Assembly: GCF_001445575.1 (NCBI RefSeq) | Contig: NZ_CP013200.1 | Span: 2,666,001-2,730,000 of the forward strand | Length of the DNA: 64,000 nucleotides | Direction: 5' to 3' | From: Arthrobacter alpinus | GTDB lineage: Bacteria > Actinomycetota > Actinomycetes > Actinomycetales > Micrococcaceae | Shown: piece by piece, positions 50,169 through 58,896 of the stretch | Numbering within the stretch: the stretch's first letter is position 1 | Layout: each line of letters opens with the position of its first letter | Notes under the pieces: generated by a model | Seen by the model: only the letters and a program-made list of their open reading frames with translations | What the model was told of the DNA's origin: nothing | Databases searched by the model: none | Program-made: the position numbers and the translations under genes

Positions 50169-51233
50169 GTGCCTGTTAATCTCACTGAAGTTGCTCGCCA
50201 TGCTGGCGTGTCGCTGGCCACTGCTTCACGAGTTTTGAACGGTTCCGCACGGAGTCCAGCTCCCGATATCACCGAACGAGTCAAGGCGGCCGCTGAAGAA
50301 CTGGGCTATGTTGCTAACGCCCAAGCTCAGGCACTGGCACGCTCGACGACAGGTCTGGTCGGCTTGGTGGTGCACGACATCGCTGATCCCTACTTCTCGG
50401 CAATCGCCCACGGAGTGCAGGAGGTAGCGCTCCAATCACGGCATCAGGTGCTACTAGCTGGAACCGACCTCGGTGGCGAAGATGGCACGCCGCGCAGTGC
50501 CGAACTTGCTGCCGTAACAGCTTTTATCTCCTACCGAACCGATGCCATTATTCTGGCCACTTCCCGGTTCTTAGAGGAGGACCCGGTTCTTGCCAAGAAT
50601 CTGGGGCGCTACATCCAGAACGGCGGAAAAGTTGTCACTCTAGGTGACACTTCAATCCCCGGAGCCAAGGTTCTCACGGTGGGCAACTTTGAAGGAGCCC
50701 GTGACCTGGTGGATGCTTTGGTGACCAGTGGACTGAGCCGCTTTGTCATATTGTCCGGACCTCACGAACGCAACACGGCACGATCGCGAGTTGAGGGATT
50801 CACCAGTGCTTTGGAGCGCCGCGGGCTAGAGCCGTTGGCTGTTGTAGGTGGCGAGTTCTCGAGCCAGGGTGGCTTCGATGCCACGCTTGAGTTCATCGAC
50901 ACTCTGGGGATCATCGCTGGAGCGAGGTCAACGGAATCGCCGCTGTGCATCTTGGCGGCGAACGATGTCATGGCTCTAGGTGCCATCACTGCTTTGCGCT
51001 CCCGGGGATTGCGAGTCCCGGATGATGTGCAGGTGGCAGGCTTCGATGACATTCCGACGCTGCGCGACTACTCCCCCGGGCTGAGCACCTACCAACTGCC
51101 ACTTCAGGAAATGGGGCGCCTAGCGGCAGGGCTGGCATTGGCGCCGGAATCGGCCCTTGAATCACGGGTTACCGGAGCAGTCGTCCTACGCGAAAGTGCG
51201 GGAACGCCCACTAGTGCGCTCGATGGGGCATAA
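50169..51233 (+). CDS. LacI-family transcriptional regulator
   Basis: A 354-residue LacI/GalR repressor. The N-terminal helix-turn-helix is NLTEVARHAGVSLATASRVL, followed by the hinge region with QALARSTTGLVGLVV. The periplasmic-binding-like sensor domain covers residues 62-340 (DIADPYFSAIAHGVQEVA, LCILAANDVMALGAITALRS, VPDDVQVAGFDDIPTLRDYS). The GTG start has AAGGAATAGGG nine bases upstream. It faces the dehydrogenase-DUF993-isomerase operon across a perfect palindrome and is surely its local regulator, with a pathway sugar as the probable inducer. Confidence 0.94.
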   Translation: MPVNLTEVARHAGVSLATASRVLNGSARSPAPDITERVKAAAEELGYVANAQAQALARSTTGLVGLVVHDIADPYFSAIAHGVQEVALQSRHQVLLAGTDLGGEDGTPRSAELAAVTAFISYRTDAIILATSRFLEEDPVLAKNLGRYIQNGGKVVTLGDTSIPGAKVLTVGNFEGARDLVDALVTSGLSRFVILSGPHERNTARSRVEGFTSALERRGLEPLAVVGGEFSSQGGFDATLEFIDTLGIIAGARSTESPLCILAANDVMALGAITALRSRGLRVPDDVQVAGFDDIPTLRDYSPGLSTYQLPLQEMGRLAAGLALAPESALESRVTGAVVLRESAGTPTSALDGA

Positions 51234-51240
51234 TCACAGC

Positions 51241-51663
51241 ATGAGTACAGACGAGAGACCCGGTCAGATCATGAGCGATGATGAAGCCTGGCGCTTCCTT
51301 GAACACACGAGCTTTGGAAGGCTAGCCCTCAGCGTGGGCAACCAGCCCGACATCTTCCCTATTAATTACCTCGCCCACGACGGCAAACTCCTGATGCGAA
51401 CCAACCCTGGCACTAAGTTGGCCGAGTTGACCATCAACGATTCCGTGGCGTTTGAGATTGATGGCTTGGCAGAGGATGAAGCGTGGAGCGTGGTACTCAA
51501 GGGCACCGCCCGTGTCTTGGAATCGCAAACGGAGATTGACGCCGTCAGCGAACTCCCCCTCACGCCGTGGCTACAAACCTTGAAGTACACATTCGTTGAA
51601 ATCGTCCCGAATAGTGTTCGAGGCTTCCGCTTCCAGCTGGGTACGGAACCCGAGCGGTACTGA
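51241..51663 (+). CDS. pyridoxamine 5'-phosphate oxidase-like flavin-binding protein
   Basis: A 140-residue split beta-barrel protein of the PNPOx-like family. It shows IMSDDEAWRFLEHTSFGRLALS, then DIFPINYLAHDGKLLMRTNP, VAFEIDGLAEDEAWSVVLKG and a C-terminal strand RGFRFQLG. Members bind FMN, F420 or haem, and many of this short form have no known substrate. ATG 51241 is chosen as it starts eight residues before the conserved block; the longer frame overlaps the LacI gene. It follows LacI by 7 bases in the same direction. The stop is followed at once by a 16-bp tandem repeat. Confidence 0.88.
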   Translation: MSTDERPGQIMSDDEAWRFLEHTSFGRLALSVGNQPDIFPINYLAHDGKLLMRTNPGTKLAELTINDSVAFEIDGLAEDEAWSVVLKGTARVLESQTEIDAVSELPLTPWLQTLKYTFVEIVPNSVRGFRFQLGTEPERY

Positions 51664-51664
51664 C

Positions 51665-51744
51665 TCTGAATCCTGCAGAGCCTGAACCCTGCAGAGTCTG
51701 AACCCTACTGAGTCTGAATCCTACTGAGCCTGAACCCTGCAGTG
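51665..51744 (+). repeat. five 16-bp tandem repeats after the PNPOx-like gene
   Basis: The unit (C/T)CTGAA(C/T)CCT(A/G)C(A/T)GAG is present five times in a row with one to three changes per copy, starting one base after the stop codon, and a sixth copy has partly decayed. Each unit has CTGAA and the array can fold only weakly. Its period differs from a multiple of three, so it is not a coding repeat. It lies in the short convergent gap before the DUF222 gene. Confidence 0.9.
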
Positions 51745-51778
51745 CCCGAGCCCAACTTTGGTCGAGGGGAGCGAGGAT

Positions 51779-54037
51779 CTACGCGGCGTACGGTAGCCCC
51801 AAATGCGGATTCCTGCGGGCGGTTTCGAAGGCCATCTGTGTCCGGATCTCATCGTCTTCCTCATCGTAAGGCGTCGGTGCGGGCGGCTCGGGCAGATTGT
51901 CGGGGTCCCAAGTCTCCTCGACATCAGCTGCGCGGGCTAGGGCGGCGGCGACGGCCTCTTCGAGAGCCAGTGAAAAGGCTTGGGCCAACTCGGTTTCCCG
52001 CAGTTGATCCGGCACGTACTCCGGGCTCCGCCCGCGGCGGTTCACCGCGCGAGCTATCAGCTTCTTCAACCATTTCGGGTAGGCCGGTGGCTGCTTTTCC
52101 TCCAGATTTGGTGGGCAGTACCTGCCAGAGGGCGAGGTCCAGGAAACCCTGCCATCGTTCTCCACACATGGCGTCCAGCCACGAAGCCGCACGTCTTGGC
52201 GCTCCGGTTCATCGATGCAGCGCCGCTTCCCGTGCCGATCTTTGTCGTCTTTGAAGTGCTTGAGCAAATGATGGTGCGAGCACAGGTTCTCTAGATTGTT
52301 GTAGATGGACCGCCCACCCGTTTCGAAGCTTTTTACATGGTCAACATCGCACGTGATGGCCTTGGCCAAACATCCCGGGAACTGGCAATATTCTTCCGTA
52401 ATACGGAGCATCGTCCGCATTGCTTGGCTAATCCGGTACCGGTCTGGCGCAATGTCGAGGGGTTCATTGCTGATGGGGTCAACCAGAACCCGGAGCATGC
52501 TGCTTGCCTGGGAGGCCAGGCGTTTGGCAACTTCCATGCTGATGGGTCCGGCACCTTCCATCCATGCGAGTTCATTGGTGCCCCCGAGGAGCGACAGGGC
52601 AGGGATCAACACGATGGGTGTTACTTGTGGCAGGGGCGGCCAGGTTCCCATGTCATTGGCGAACATTCTGTGCCGCCCCGTCACCTCGCCTAAGAAGCTT
52701 GCGCTGCTGCTGTTCGGCCAGAGCCCGGTATTGGCACTAGTTCCAGCTGGAGTCAAGGCCGGAAGATGGGCCGCGCCGTTCCACTCAGGCTGGTTGCGGC
52801 GATCAGGTTCCTGAAAAGCGGGGTCGTTGTAGTTGGGATCATCAAAATCTGGGATCTGACAGGGACTGAAGCTAGCTGCCCGGCGGTTGGGATCGGGGAA
52901 CGCGCCCTCTCCGCAAGGATTAGGTTCCGGCTGGAGATACCACGGGTACTGTTCAGGACTGCCGGACTCGTTGATGGGTTCCCCGCCAGATTCGCCGCAT
53001 TCGGTCCTCACTCTGGAGTCAGTACTGTCACTGGCAGCCAGATCATCCGACTCGTCTGAACGAGCAGGCACAGGAACAGTGGCGGGACTGTGGATGCCGT
53101 TTTGGTCCATGCTCTGCCGCAAAAGCAGGGCGGCCGCCACGTCGGCACGCAATTGTGTCTGCGTACGGCCCTCGTGAGGACCGCGGGCGGCCTGCGCCGT
53201 GAAGTGGCATTGATCCCAGATCGCTTCGATGGTGGGTGCCGGTGCATAAAGACTCAGCCATGACATGCCGTCCTGCCCGCGTGTGACTCGCAAACTTCGC
53301 TCGGCGAAGGCGTGCCGGGTACGCGATGTAATGGTCTCCGGGTAGCTGCGTTCGCGCAATCTGCGGGCCGCGGAGCGAAAGCTTGGAGGCGTCTTGTTGG
53401 CAGCGTGCTCCAGCAGTCTCTGCTCGAAGGCATCGATGGTTGCCTGAGCCACATGGGCTGAGCGCAGCAAGCTGGTCTCTTCGGCAATGATCACAGCATG
53501 CTCCCATGACAACTCACCGGCGGACAGCACCTCCATGGTGGCCGGTAGCTGCCGAACCAGTGTCACCGACTGTTCGATCAACCTCCCGGCCGCGCCTTCA
53601 CCCACGTGGAGGATGATGGCCAGTTCAGCGGTAATCTGAGCCAAGGCCCCACCCTTCTGCCACACATCAAGAGCCACCAGCCCGCCCTCCACTACGGATA
53701 GGGAATCGAGGCGTTCCACCAGGACGGCAACATGGGCGGCGCACTGATTCTGGTGCCTGCGCATGGCCGCGATGGCGTCACCATAACTGTCCATCAATCC
53801 CCTGACGCCCTCAATCTGCGATCCACGCTGTGATCCCAGTTGGGTTCCCGAGTGTGGGCCGGCGTGCGGAAAAGTTAAGTTTTCCGGAGGTGGCAGTGGC
53901 GGCAAGCCGAGCAAGGGCTCAATGTCAGAGGCCAGTGGTTCAATGACGGGAAGGGTGAGGCCGGCGATGAGGTCCGCCACAGTTGCTGTGGCGGATGCGT
54001 TCTCCCGATTCATCGGGAATCCCATCGAATTGCCCAT
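51779..54037 (-). CDS. DUF222/HNH endonuclease (13E12 repeat family)
   Basis: A 752-residue protein of the family known in mycobacteria as REP13E12. The DUF222 region covers about residues 60-420 (VLVERLDSLSVVEGGLVALD, LSWEHAVIIAEETSLL, RLRERSYPETITSRTRHAFA). The C-terminal HNH nuclease motif is CQFPGCLAKAITCDVDHVKSFETGG, then NNLENLCSHHHLLKH, with all metal and catalytic His residues present. A Pro/Ser/Asn-rich linker of about 120 residues separates them, longer than usual. In mycobacteria such genes carry prophage attachment sites; copies are numerous in high-GC actinobacteria. The ATG at 54037 is the first of three close Met. Confidence 0.92.
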   Translation of the reverse strand: MGNSMGFPMNRENASATATVADLIAGLTLPVIEPLASDIEPLLGLPPLPPPENLTFPHAGPHSGTQLGSQRGSQIEGVRGLMDSYGDAIAAMRRHQNQCAAHVAVLVERLDSLSVVEGGLVALDVWQKGGALAQITAELAIILHVGEGAAGRLIEQSVTLVRQLPATMEVLSAGELSWEHAVIIAEETSLLRSAHVAQATIDAFEQRLLEHAANKTPPSFRSAARRLRERSYPETITSRTRHAFAERSLRVTRGQDGMSWLSLYAPAPTIEAIWDQCHFTAQAARGPHEGRTQTQLRADVAAALLLRQSMDQNGIHSPATVPVPARSDESDDLAASDSTDSRVRTECGESGGEPINESGSPEQYPWYLQPEPNPCGEGAFPDPNRRAASFSPCQIPDFDDPNYNDPAFQEPDRRNQPEWNGAAHLPALTPAGTSANTGLWPNSSSASFLGEVTGRHRMFANDMGTWPPLPQVTPIVLIPALSLLGGTNELAWMEGAGPISMEVAKRLASQASSMLRVLVDPISNEPLDIAPDRYRISQAMRTMLRITEEYCQFPGCLAKAITCDVDHVKSFETGGRSIYNNLENLCSHHHLLKHFKDDKDRHGKRRCIDEPERQDVRLRGWTPCVENDGRVSWTSPSGRYCPPNLEEKQPPAYPKWLKKLIARAVNRRGRSPEYVPDQLRETELAQAFSLALEEAVAAALARAADVEETWDPDNLPEPPAPTPYDEEDDEIRTQMAFETARRNPHLGLPYAA

Positions 54038-54142
54038 ACCACAATTTTAGAACTAATGTATGGCGTGTGCAATAGATATGATAAACTTCACGAATATATA
54101 TGCTAAGAAAGCATCATTGTTGGTGAGTGGAGAGGGATAACC

Positions 54143-54184
54143 AGGTGCCGCCGTCGTACTTGAAAAAGTACGACGGCGGCACCT
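54143..54184. terminator. 19-bp perfect hairpin with GAAA tetraloop
   Basis: AGGTGCCGCCGTCGTACTT at 54143-54161 pairs without a mismatch to AAGTACGACGGCGGCACCT at 54166-54184 around a GAAA loop, a very stable GNRA tetraloop. It lies after the stop of the secreted AMIN-like gene and upstream of the DUF222 gene, both on the minus strand. There is no T-run, so it is a strong block or stabiliser rather than a standard rho-independent terminator. Confidence 0.75.
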
Positions 54185-54212
54185 AGGAAATACGGAAAGT
54201 GGCGGATAGTGC

Positions 54213-54758
54213 CTACCAGAGGTGGGCCACATCGATCACGATGCGCGAAGTGTTACCTGGCCCGTCCAGGACAAACACGGTGAACGGGAGCCGAGCCCGG
54301 ACGCCCAAGGCAATCGTGGTGCGCCCCTCGAAGCTGCCCGCCAGCGCTGCCTGCCGGAAGGTAGTGTAACCGGCCGTGTTGAAGAGTTCATTCCGATTGG
54401 CGGGATTGTAACTAGCTGATCCAGTGCTGGTGTACGCGGGAGCCAGAACGGTGACTTGAAGATCGGCCGCTCCGCGCACGGGAACAGCTTGACCGCTGCC
54501 AGGACGCTGAACAACAGACACGTACTGCACAATGTAGCCGTTGGCGTGGCCGTTGACATCGATCACCATGCGGTCGAAGCACGCATGCGCTCCGGCACGG
54601 ACGTTACTGACCGTGGCGCTGGAACCAGTGCCGGCCGTTTTGGCCATCGAGCCCCACGTGATGCCGCAATATGGCGCTGCCTGCGCCGGCGCCGGTGCGA
54701 CAAGAATGAATGCGGCCAGCAGCCCCACAACGGCCAGCCATGCTTTGATGTATTTCAT
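54213..54758 (-). CDS. secreted AMIN-like domain protein
   Basis: A 181-residue exported protein. The signal peptide (MKYIKAWLAVVGLLAAFILV) is followed by APAQAAP, a clear cleavage site. The mature domain is beta-rich: RAGAHACFDRMVIDVNGHAN, VQYVSVVQRPGSGQAVPVRG, TTIALGVRARLPFTVFVLDG and RIVIDVAH at the end. This fits the AMIN-like (DUF4309-related) pattern seen in actinobacterial secreted proteins and probably binds cell-wall polymers. Two Cys may form a disulphide. The start at 54758 has GAGGG nine bases upstream. Single gene followed by a very stable hairpin. Confidence 0.85.
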   Translation of the reverse strand: MKYIKAWLAVVGLLAAFILVAPAPAQAAPYCGITWGSMAKTAGTGSSATVSNVRAGAHACFDRMVIDVNGHANGYIVQYVSVVQRPGSGQAVPVRGAADLQVTVLAPAYTSTGSASYNPANRNELFNTAGYTTFRQAALAGSFEGRTTIALGVRARLPFTVFVLDGPGNTSRIVIDVAHLW

Positions 54759-54784
54759 GGGAAACACCCTCTTTGAAAGTGACG

Positions 54785-55079
54785 AATTACCCGAGATTTG
54801 GGTAATTTCACATTAAGCGCTTACGAGGTCCAACTGAGTGGTTTGGCGAGAAATTCCGCTGAACTGTTATGGCGGCCGGTGGTGAACGAAGAATCGTTAC
54901 CTATATATCTGCAGGTGCTGATTCGTGATTCACGGCCACCCTTGACCTACGACTGAAACCGGCCTCAAATGGAGTATGACCATATTCAGATGGTCTGGCC
55001 AGGACGTCCAGTCAGCGGCCAGGCTGGTCGGTTGGGACGAAGCTGACCCAACAGTAGCGGGCACCACACCGGGAGGTCG
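54785..55079. other. intergenic between divergent genes
   Basis: About 300 bases that must hold the promoters of the AMIN-like gene (minus) and the next gene (plus). Around 54785-54815 the sequence GAATTACCCGAGATTTGGGTAATTTC contains an inverted repeat (AATTACCC/GGGTAATT) close to the AMIN-like start, a likely operator or leader hairpin. No gene was found. Confidence 0.5.
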
Positions 55080-55712
55080 ATGGAAATGATGATCCTCGTT
55101 CTTGCAGCGCTGGTCGTGGTGACCACGGTGGCTACCGTGGGGCTGGCCGGTTCGCGCGCCCACCGCCACGACGATCCCGATGCCACCTTTTGGTACGTCT
55201 TTACGGGGCTCTGTGTTCTGGCGCCGATGCTGCTGATCCCGGCGATGACCAGCAGGGTCCTCTCCGGTGCGCTGGTTCTGCTGGCCGCCGGAACTGCGAT
55301 TGCCACGCATGTGGTGTGCCGCCGCACTGCAGATATCGCCGCGCTCACCAGTCACCGAGCCGAGCTGGCAGCCGCCGTCACCGCGATTGCTCAGCGTCAC
55401 CAAAATCTGATTGCGCAATGGAGTCGGTACGAACTCGATCCGGGTGCCGCCATCGACTTCCCCACCATGAGCGATGTCAGCGTTCCCCAGACCTCCGCGC
55501 TCATCCGGGCGATTAATGCCGCAACCCGGCTGCAGCAGCGTGCAGTGGAGGCCCTTGATCTGGGCACTTTTGGACCGGGCACTCGTGTACAGGGCACTGG
55601 GTGTCCAGCCGTGATGGACGACGGCGTTGCGGACTACCAGCGTGCCGTCAGCGAGCTGGCGGCTGCTTTGAAGACGGCGGAGGACTCCGCTCGCCGCTAT
55701 CAGCGCGGGTGA
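55080..55712 (+). CDS. membrane protein with helical cytosolic domain, hypothetical
   Basis: A 210-residue protein with three hydrophobic helices in the first 80 residues (about 4-24, 38-55 and 60-78) and a long helical, Ala-rich cytosolic part (RRTADIAALTSHRAELAAAV, then SELAAALKTAEDSARRYQRG) that could form a coiled coil. No enzymatic motif. Start ATG 55080 with GGGAGG a few bases upstream. No family recognised. Confidence 0.7.
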   Translation: MEMMILVLAALVVVTTVATVGLAGSRAHRHDDPDATFWYVFTGLCVLAPMLLIPAMTSRVLSGALVLLAAGTAIATHVVCRRTADIAALTSHRAELAAAVTAIAQRHQNLIAQWSRYELDPGAAIDFPTMSDVSVPQTSALIRAINAATRLQQRAVEALDLGTFGPGTRVQGTGCPAVMDDGVADYQRAVSELAAALKTAEDSARRYQRG

Positions 55713-55768
55713 GCGCTATCTGCGAGGTGGGGGTGGTTCCGGCTACTGAACAGGCTTACTGAGCAGGG

Positions 55769-56197
55769 CTACTGAACAACCAGCACGGGAACGGGTGACT
55801 GGTTCACCACGGCGGCACTGACCGATCCGAGCAGCAGTCCCATGATGCCGCCGTGGCCGCGCCGTCCCACGACGAGCAACCGCGCTCCCTCCGACACGGA
55901 GGACAGCGTGCTTGCTGCCGTGCCCTGCACGAGCCGGGCGGAAACGGTGGCGGGAACGTTCTCGCCGAAGGCCTGGAACAAGGCATCGTTGAGCACCTTC
56001 TGAGCGCCCTCTTCAAAGCTACCAATGCCCATGGCTGCATAGGCCACATGTTTTACCGGCAGTTCCCAGACAGCGACGGCATCTACCACCCCACCCAATT
56101 CTGCCGCCAGCTTGACGCCTTCCTTCAGCGCATTGACGGAGGAGGCCGAGCCGTCCACACCAACAACAATTCGGACCTGGGACGTAGCTTCAGACAC
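55769..56197 (-). CDS. universal stress protein (UspA family)
   Basis: A 142-residue single-domain Usp. It has the start VRIVVGVDGSASSVNALKEG, an AVAVWELP strand, and the ATP-binding motif GRRGHGGIMGLLLGSVSAAV (G-2x-G-9x-G-S), so it belongs to the ATP-binding class. It ends VPVLVVQ as usual. Such proteins help survival under starvation, oxidative or hypoxic stress. Single gene, 110 bases upstream of the PBP gene on the same strand in map order, with its own start region. Confidence 0.94.
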   Translation of the reverse strand: MSEATSQVRIVVGVDGSASSVNALKEGVKLAAELGGVVDAVAVWELPVKHVAYAAMGIGSFEEGAQKVLNDALFQAFGENVPATVSARLVQGTAASTLSSVSEGARLLVVGRRGHGGIMGLLLGSVSAAVVNQSPVPVLVVQ

Positions 56198-56306
56198 GGT
56201 TTCTCCTTACGGCTGCGGGCACTTACTGATGCCCCAATTCAACCCTAGAAAACTCAATTGAGGTAGTTGGACGCCGGAAGGCAACAACGACATGCCTGGG
56301 CCGTCA

Positions 56307-58703
56307 TTAGGGTGCCGGCGCGGCCTTGCTCGGTTCAACTGTTGCGGCAGGTGCCGGCGCTGGTGTTGGCGCAGGAGCTGGTTCAGCTGGCTGAGCGGGC
56401 AAGGTCGCTTGTAAAGGCTGGGCGGGTGATTCATTCAGTTGCTGATTGTCCGGCACAGGCACCGAGAAATCGCCTGGTTTCGGATCGTTGACGCCCGCTA
56501 TGTACGGTGCCGTGGGTGCCAGCATGCTTGCCGGCGGCTCCACCAGAGGTTGAGGTGCCAGGGACGGGTTCTGGGCGGCCTGGTTCATGACGGCAGCCCA
56601 GTTGCTGCCGGCCAGCTGGTTTCCGTCAATGTTGGGGTAGTAGACGCCGTTGACGGTGAGGTCTTGGTTGATGTACTTGTCGTCGTTGCCCTTGTAACTG
56701 CCAAACCAGGCGGCCGTGGCTATGCCAGAGTTGGCGCCAATGGTCCAGGTCTGGATATTGCCGTCGGTGGTTCCGGTCTTGGCGAAGGAGGAGTCCTTGT
56801 TGTTGAGGGGGATGGCGTAGCCGGAACCGTTGGTAAGCATGTATTGCAGGGCGTGGGTCACGCCGGCGGCAACTTCCCGGCTCATCGCCCGCTGGCAATC
56901 GGCGCCGGGAACGTCGTATTTGGTTCCTGCCGCATCCGTGACGGAGGCCAGGGCAATGGGGCTGCAGCGTACGCCGCCGTTGGCGAAGGTGGCAAACCCC
57001 GTAGCCATGTCGATGGGCGCCACATCGTGCGTTCCGATCAGGCTGGAGCTGTCGGAGACGTCATACGGCAGGTTGGTGTGCCCGTCCTTGACCCCTGCCG
57101 CCGTGGCCATTTTCTGGATGTTGCAGAAGTCCAGTGCCGTGGCCGTCTGGAACGTGACCGTGTTGATGGAGGTGGCCAACCCAAGGTATGCCGTCATGGA
57201 ATGGTAGTCATTGGGTCCGTCGTTGGGGAGTAAGGATTCGCCGGGCACGTTTGGGTCATAGGAGCCGGTGGTTGAACCGCAGGAGTTCTTCCACGGATAT
57301 CCTGCAGGGTACTCCCGAACGGCACCGTTGATGGAGGTCATCATGGAGTGGCCGCTGTTGAGCCACTCGGCAAACACGAAGGGTTTGAAAGTGGAACCGA
57401 TAGCGAAGCCGCCGGCACCATGCAAGGACTGTCCGTTGGCATCGTTGACGGGTAGGGCAAAGTTGCCCATGTAGTTTCCGTCTTGGGCAGTCGGGTTGTA
57501 GATGGTGTTTTGAGCCATGGTGAGCACCTTCCCGGTGCCGGGCTGGACACTGACCACGGCGGCACCACGCTGGAGCGGGTCCGTCGCCGAGATGGTGCCA
57601 TTGACCTGGTCCTGGGCCACCTTTTGTAGTTCCGGATCCAGAGTGGTTTTGATGGTCAATCCGCCCTGGTAAAGCATCTTGGTGCGTTCTTCCACCGTGG
57701 CGCCATAGGCCTTGTCGTTGAGGATCAGCTGCTGTACGTAGTCGCAGAAGTACGGGGCCATGGACGCTGCAGCACACCCCTGGGCTGACTTGGTCACGTG
57801 CAGGGTCATGGGTGTTTTGACGGCGGCATCGTGGTCTTTTTGGCTGATTTTTCCTTGTACCAACATCTTGGCCAGCACGTCGTTGCGGCGGTCTACCAAG
57901 TTTTCGGGCTGAGTGATGGGATCGTAAAAGTTGGGATTATTGACCACGCCAGCCAACGATGCGGCCTGCGGAAGAGTCAGTTTGGCGGCTGTGGTGTTGA
58001 AGTACAGTTTGGCTGCTGCTTCAATACCGTACGCACCGTTTCCAAAGTAGATGATGTTGAGGTAGCCCGCCAGGATCTCATCCTTGGACTTGGTCTTCTC
58101 TACACTGATGGCCAAACGCATCTCATTGACCTTGTCAGCGACGGTCTTGTCCATCCCGAATTTGGCTTGATCGGTCTTGCCATCGGCAACGAGCTGTTCG
58201 ATTAGCACATTGTTCACATACTGCTGAGTGATGGTAGATGCGCCCTGCCGGCCACCGTTGGCTGTGGCCACAAGAGCCCGGAGGATACCCGTGGGATCCA
58301 CGCCGCCATGCTCATAAAACCGGGAGTCCTCAATAGAGACGATGCCTTCCTTGATAAAGGGCGACATCGCTTTTAGATCGACAACCTGACGGTCCTGGGC
58401 GTACAAGGTTGCGATCGTGGCACCGTTGGCGGCCAGAATCTTGGTGGTCTGAGGAGGGGCTGCCAAGTCCAGTGTCAGTGGCGCGTTGGTAATGAAGTCA
58501 TCGGCGCTGTGCATCGCCGTGGTGGCGATGGCTGCTGCTGGCATGAACATGGCAGCCACCAAGGTCCCGGCAATGGCACAAATAAGGAAGTAGCGCCCCA
58601 ACTGGGCCAGAGCCATCCCCGATCCCAATTGGCCGCCCTTCACTGGTGCCTTCATGTGTGACGCGTTCTGGGGGCCGGGACGTGATGGTGAGACCTGGGC
58701 CAT
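56307..58703 (-). CDS. bifunctional penicillin-binding protein (class A PBP)
   Basis: A 798-residue class A PBP for peptidoglycan synthesis. A cytosolic tail and one membrane helix (about 35-60) lead to a glycosyltransferase 51 domain with the catalytic Glu in SIEDSRFYEHGG, then GASTITQQYVNN, and IYFGNGAYGIEAAA. The transpeptidase domain has Ser in GSTFKPFVFAEW (SxxK), SINTVTF (SxN) and KTGTTDG (KTG). The last 100 residues are Pro/Ala-rich (PAPTPAPAPAATVEPSKAAP), as in actinobacterial PonA proteins. ATG 58703 is used; 58709 is one codon pair earlier. It is divergent from the YciO-like gene. Essential-type housekeeping function. Confidence 0.95.
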   Translation of the reverse strand: MAQVSPSRPGPQNASHMKAPVKGGQLGSGMALAQLGRYFLICAIAGTLVAAMFMPAAAIATTAMHSADDFITNAPLTLDLAAPPQTTKILAANGATIATLYAQDRQVVDLKAMSPFIKEGIVSIEDSRFYEHGGVDPTGILRALVATANGGRQGASTITQQYVNNVLIEQLVADGKTDQAKFGMDKTVADKVNEMRLAISVEKTKSKDEILAGYLNIIYFGNGAYGIEAAAKLYFNTTAAKLTLPQAASLAGVVNNPNFYDPITQPENLVDRRNDVLAKMLVQGKISQKDHDAAVKTPMTLHVTKSAQGCAAASMAPYFCDYVQQLILNDKAYGATVEERTKMLYQGGLTIKTTLDPELQKVAQDQVNGTISATDPLQRGAAVVSVQPGTGKVLTMAQNTIYNPTAQDGNYMGNFALPVNDANGQSLHGAGGFAIGSTFKPFVFAEWLNSGHSMMTSINGAVREYPAGYPWKNSCGSTTGSYDPNVPGESLLPNDGPNDYHSMTAYLGLATSINTVTFQTATALDFCNIQKMATAAGVKDGHTNLPYDVSDSSSLIGTHDVAPIDMATGFATFANGGVRCSPIALASVTDAAGTKYDVPGADCQRAMSREVAAGVTHALQYMLTNGSGYAIPLNNKDSSFAKTGTTDGNIQTWTIGANSGIATAAWFGSYKGNDDKYINQDLTVNGVYYPNIDGNQLAGSNWAAVMNQAAQNPSLAPQPLVEPPASMLAPTAPYIAGVNDPKPGDFSVPVPDNQQLNESPAQPLQATLPAQPAEPAPAPTPAPAPAATVEPSKAAPAP

Positions 58704-58896
58704 ATGCATTCCCCTCGTTAGCTGCTTGCGCTGTTGCTGTGTGGACTACGCCGGGCCTCGGTCAACCGGTTCAGTCAACGATCCGCGGCACAGTTATTCT
58801 CCAGCGTCCTCCTAAAAAATGGGAGTTAGCTGAAAGTGGACGCATGAAACCTTAGTAATGGCGGCGCCGCGGGCCGTTGAGTCGTATGCTCGGGTC

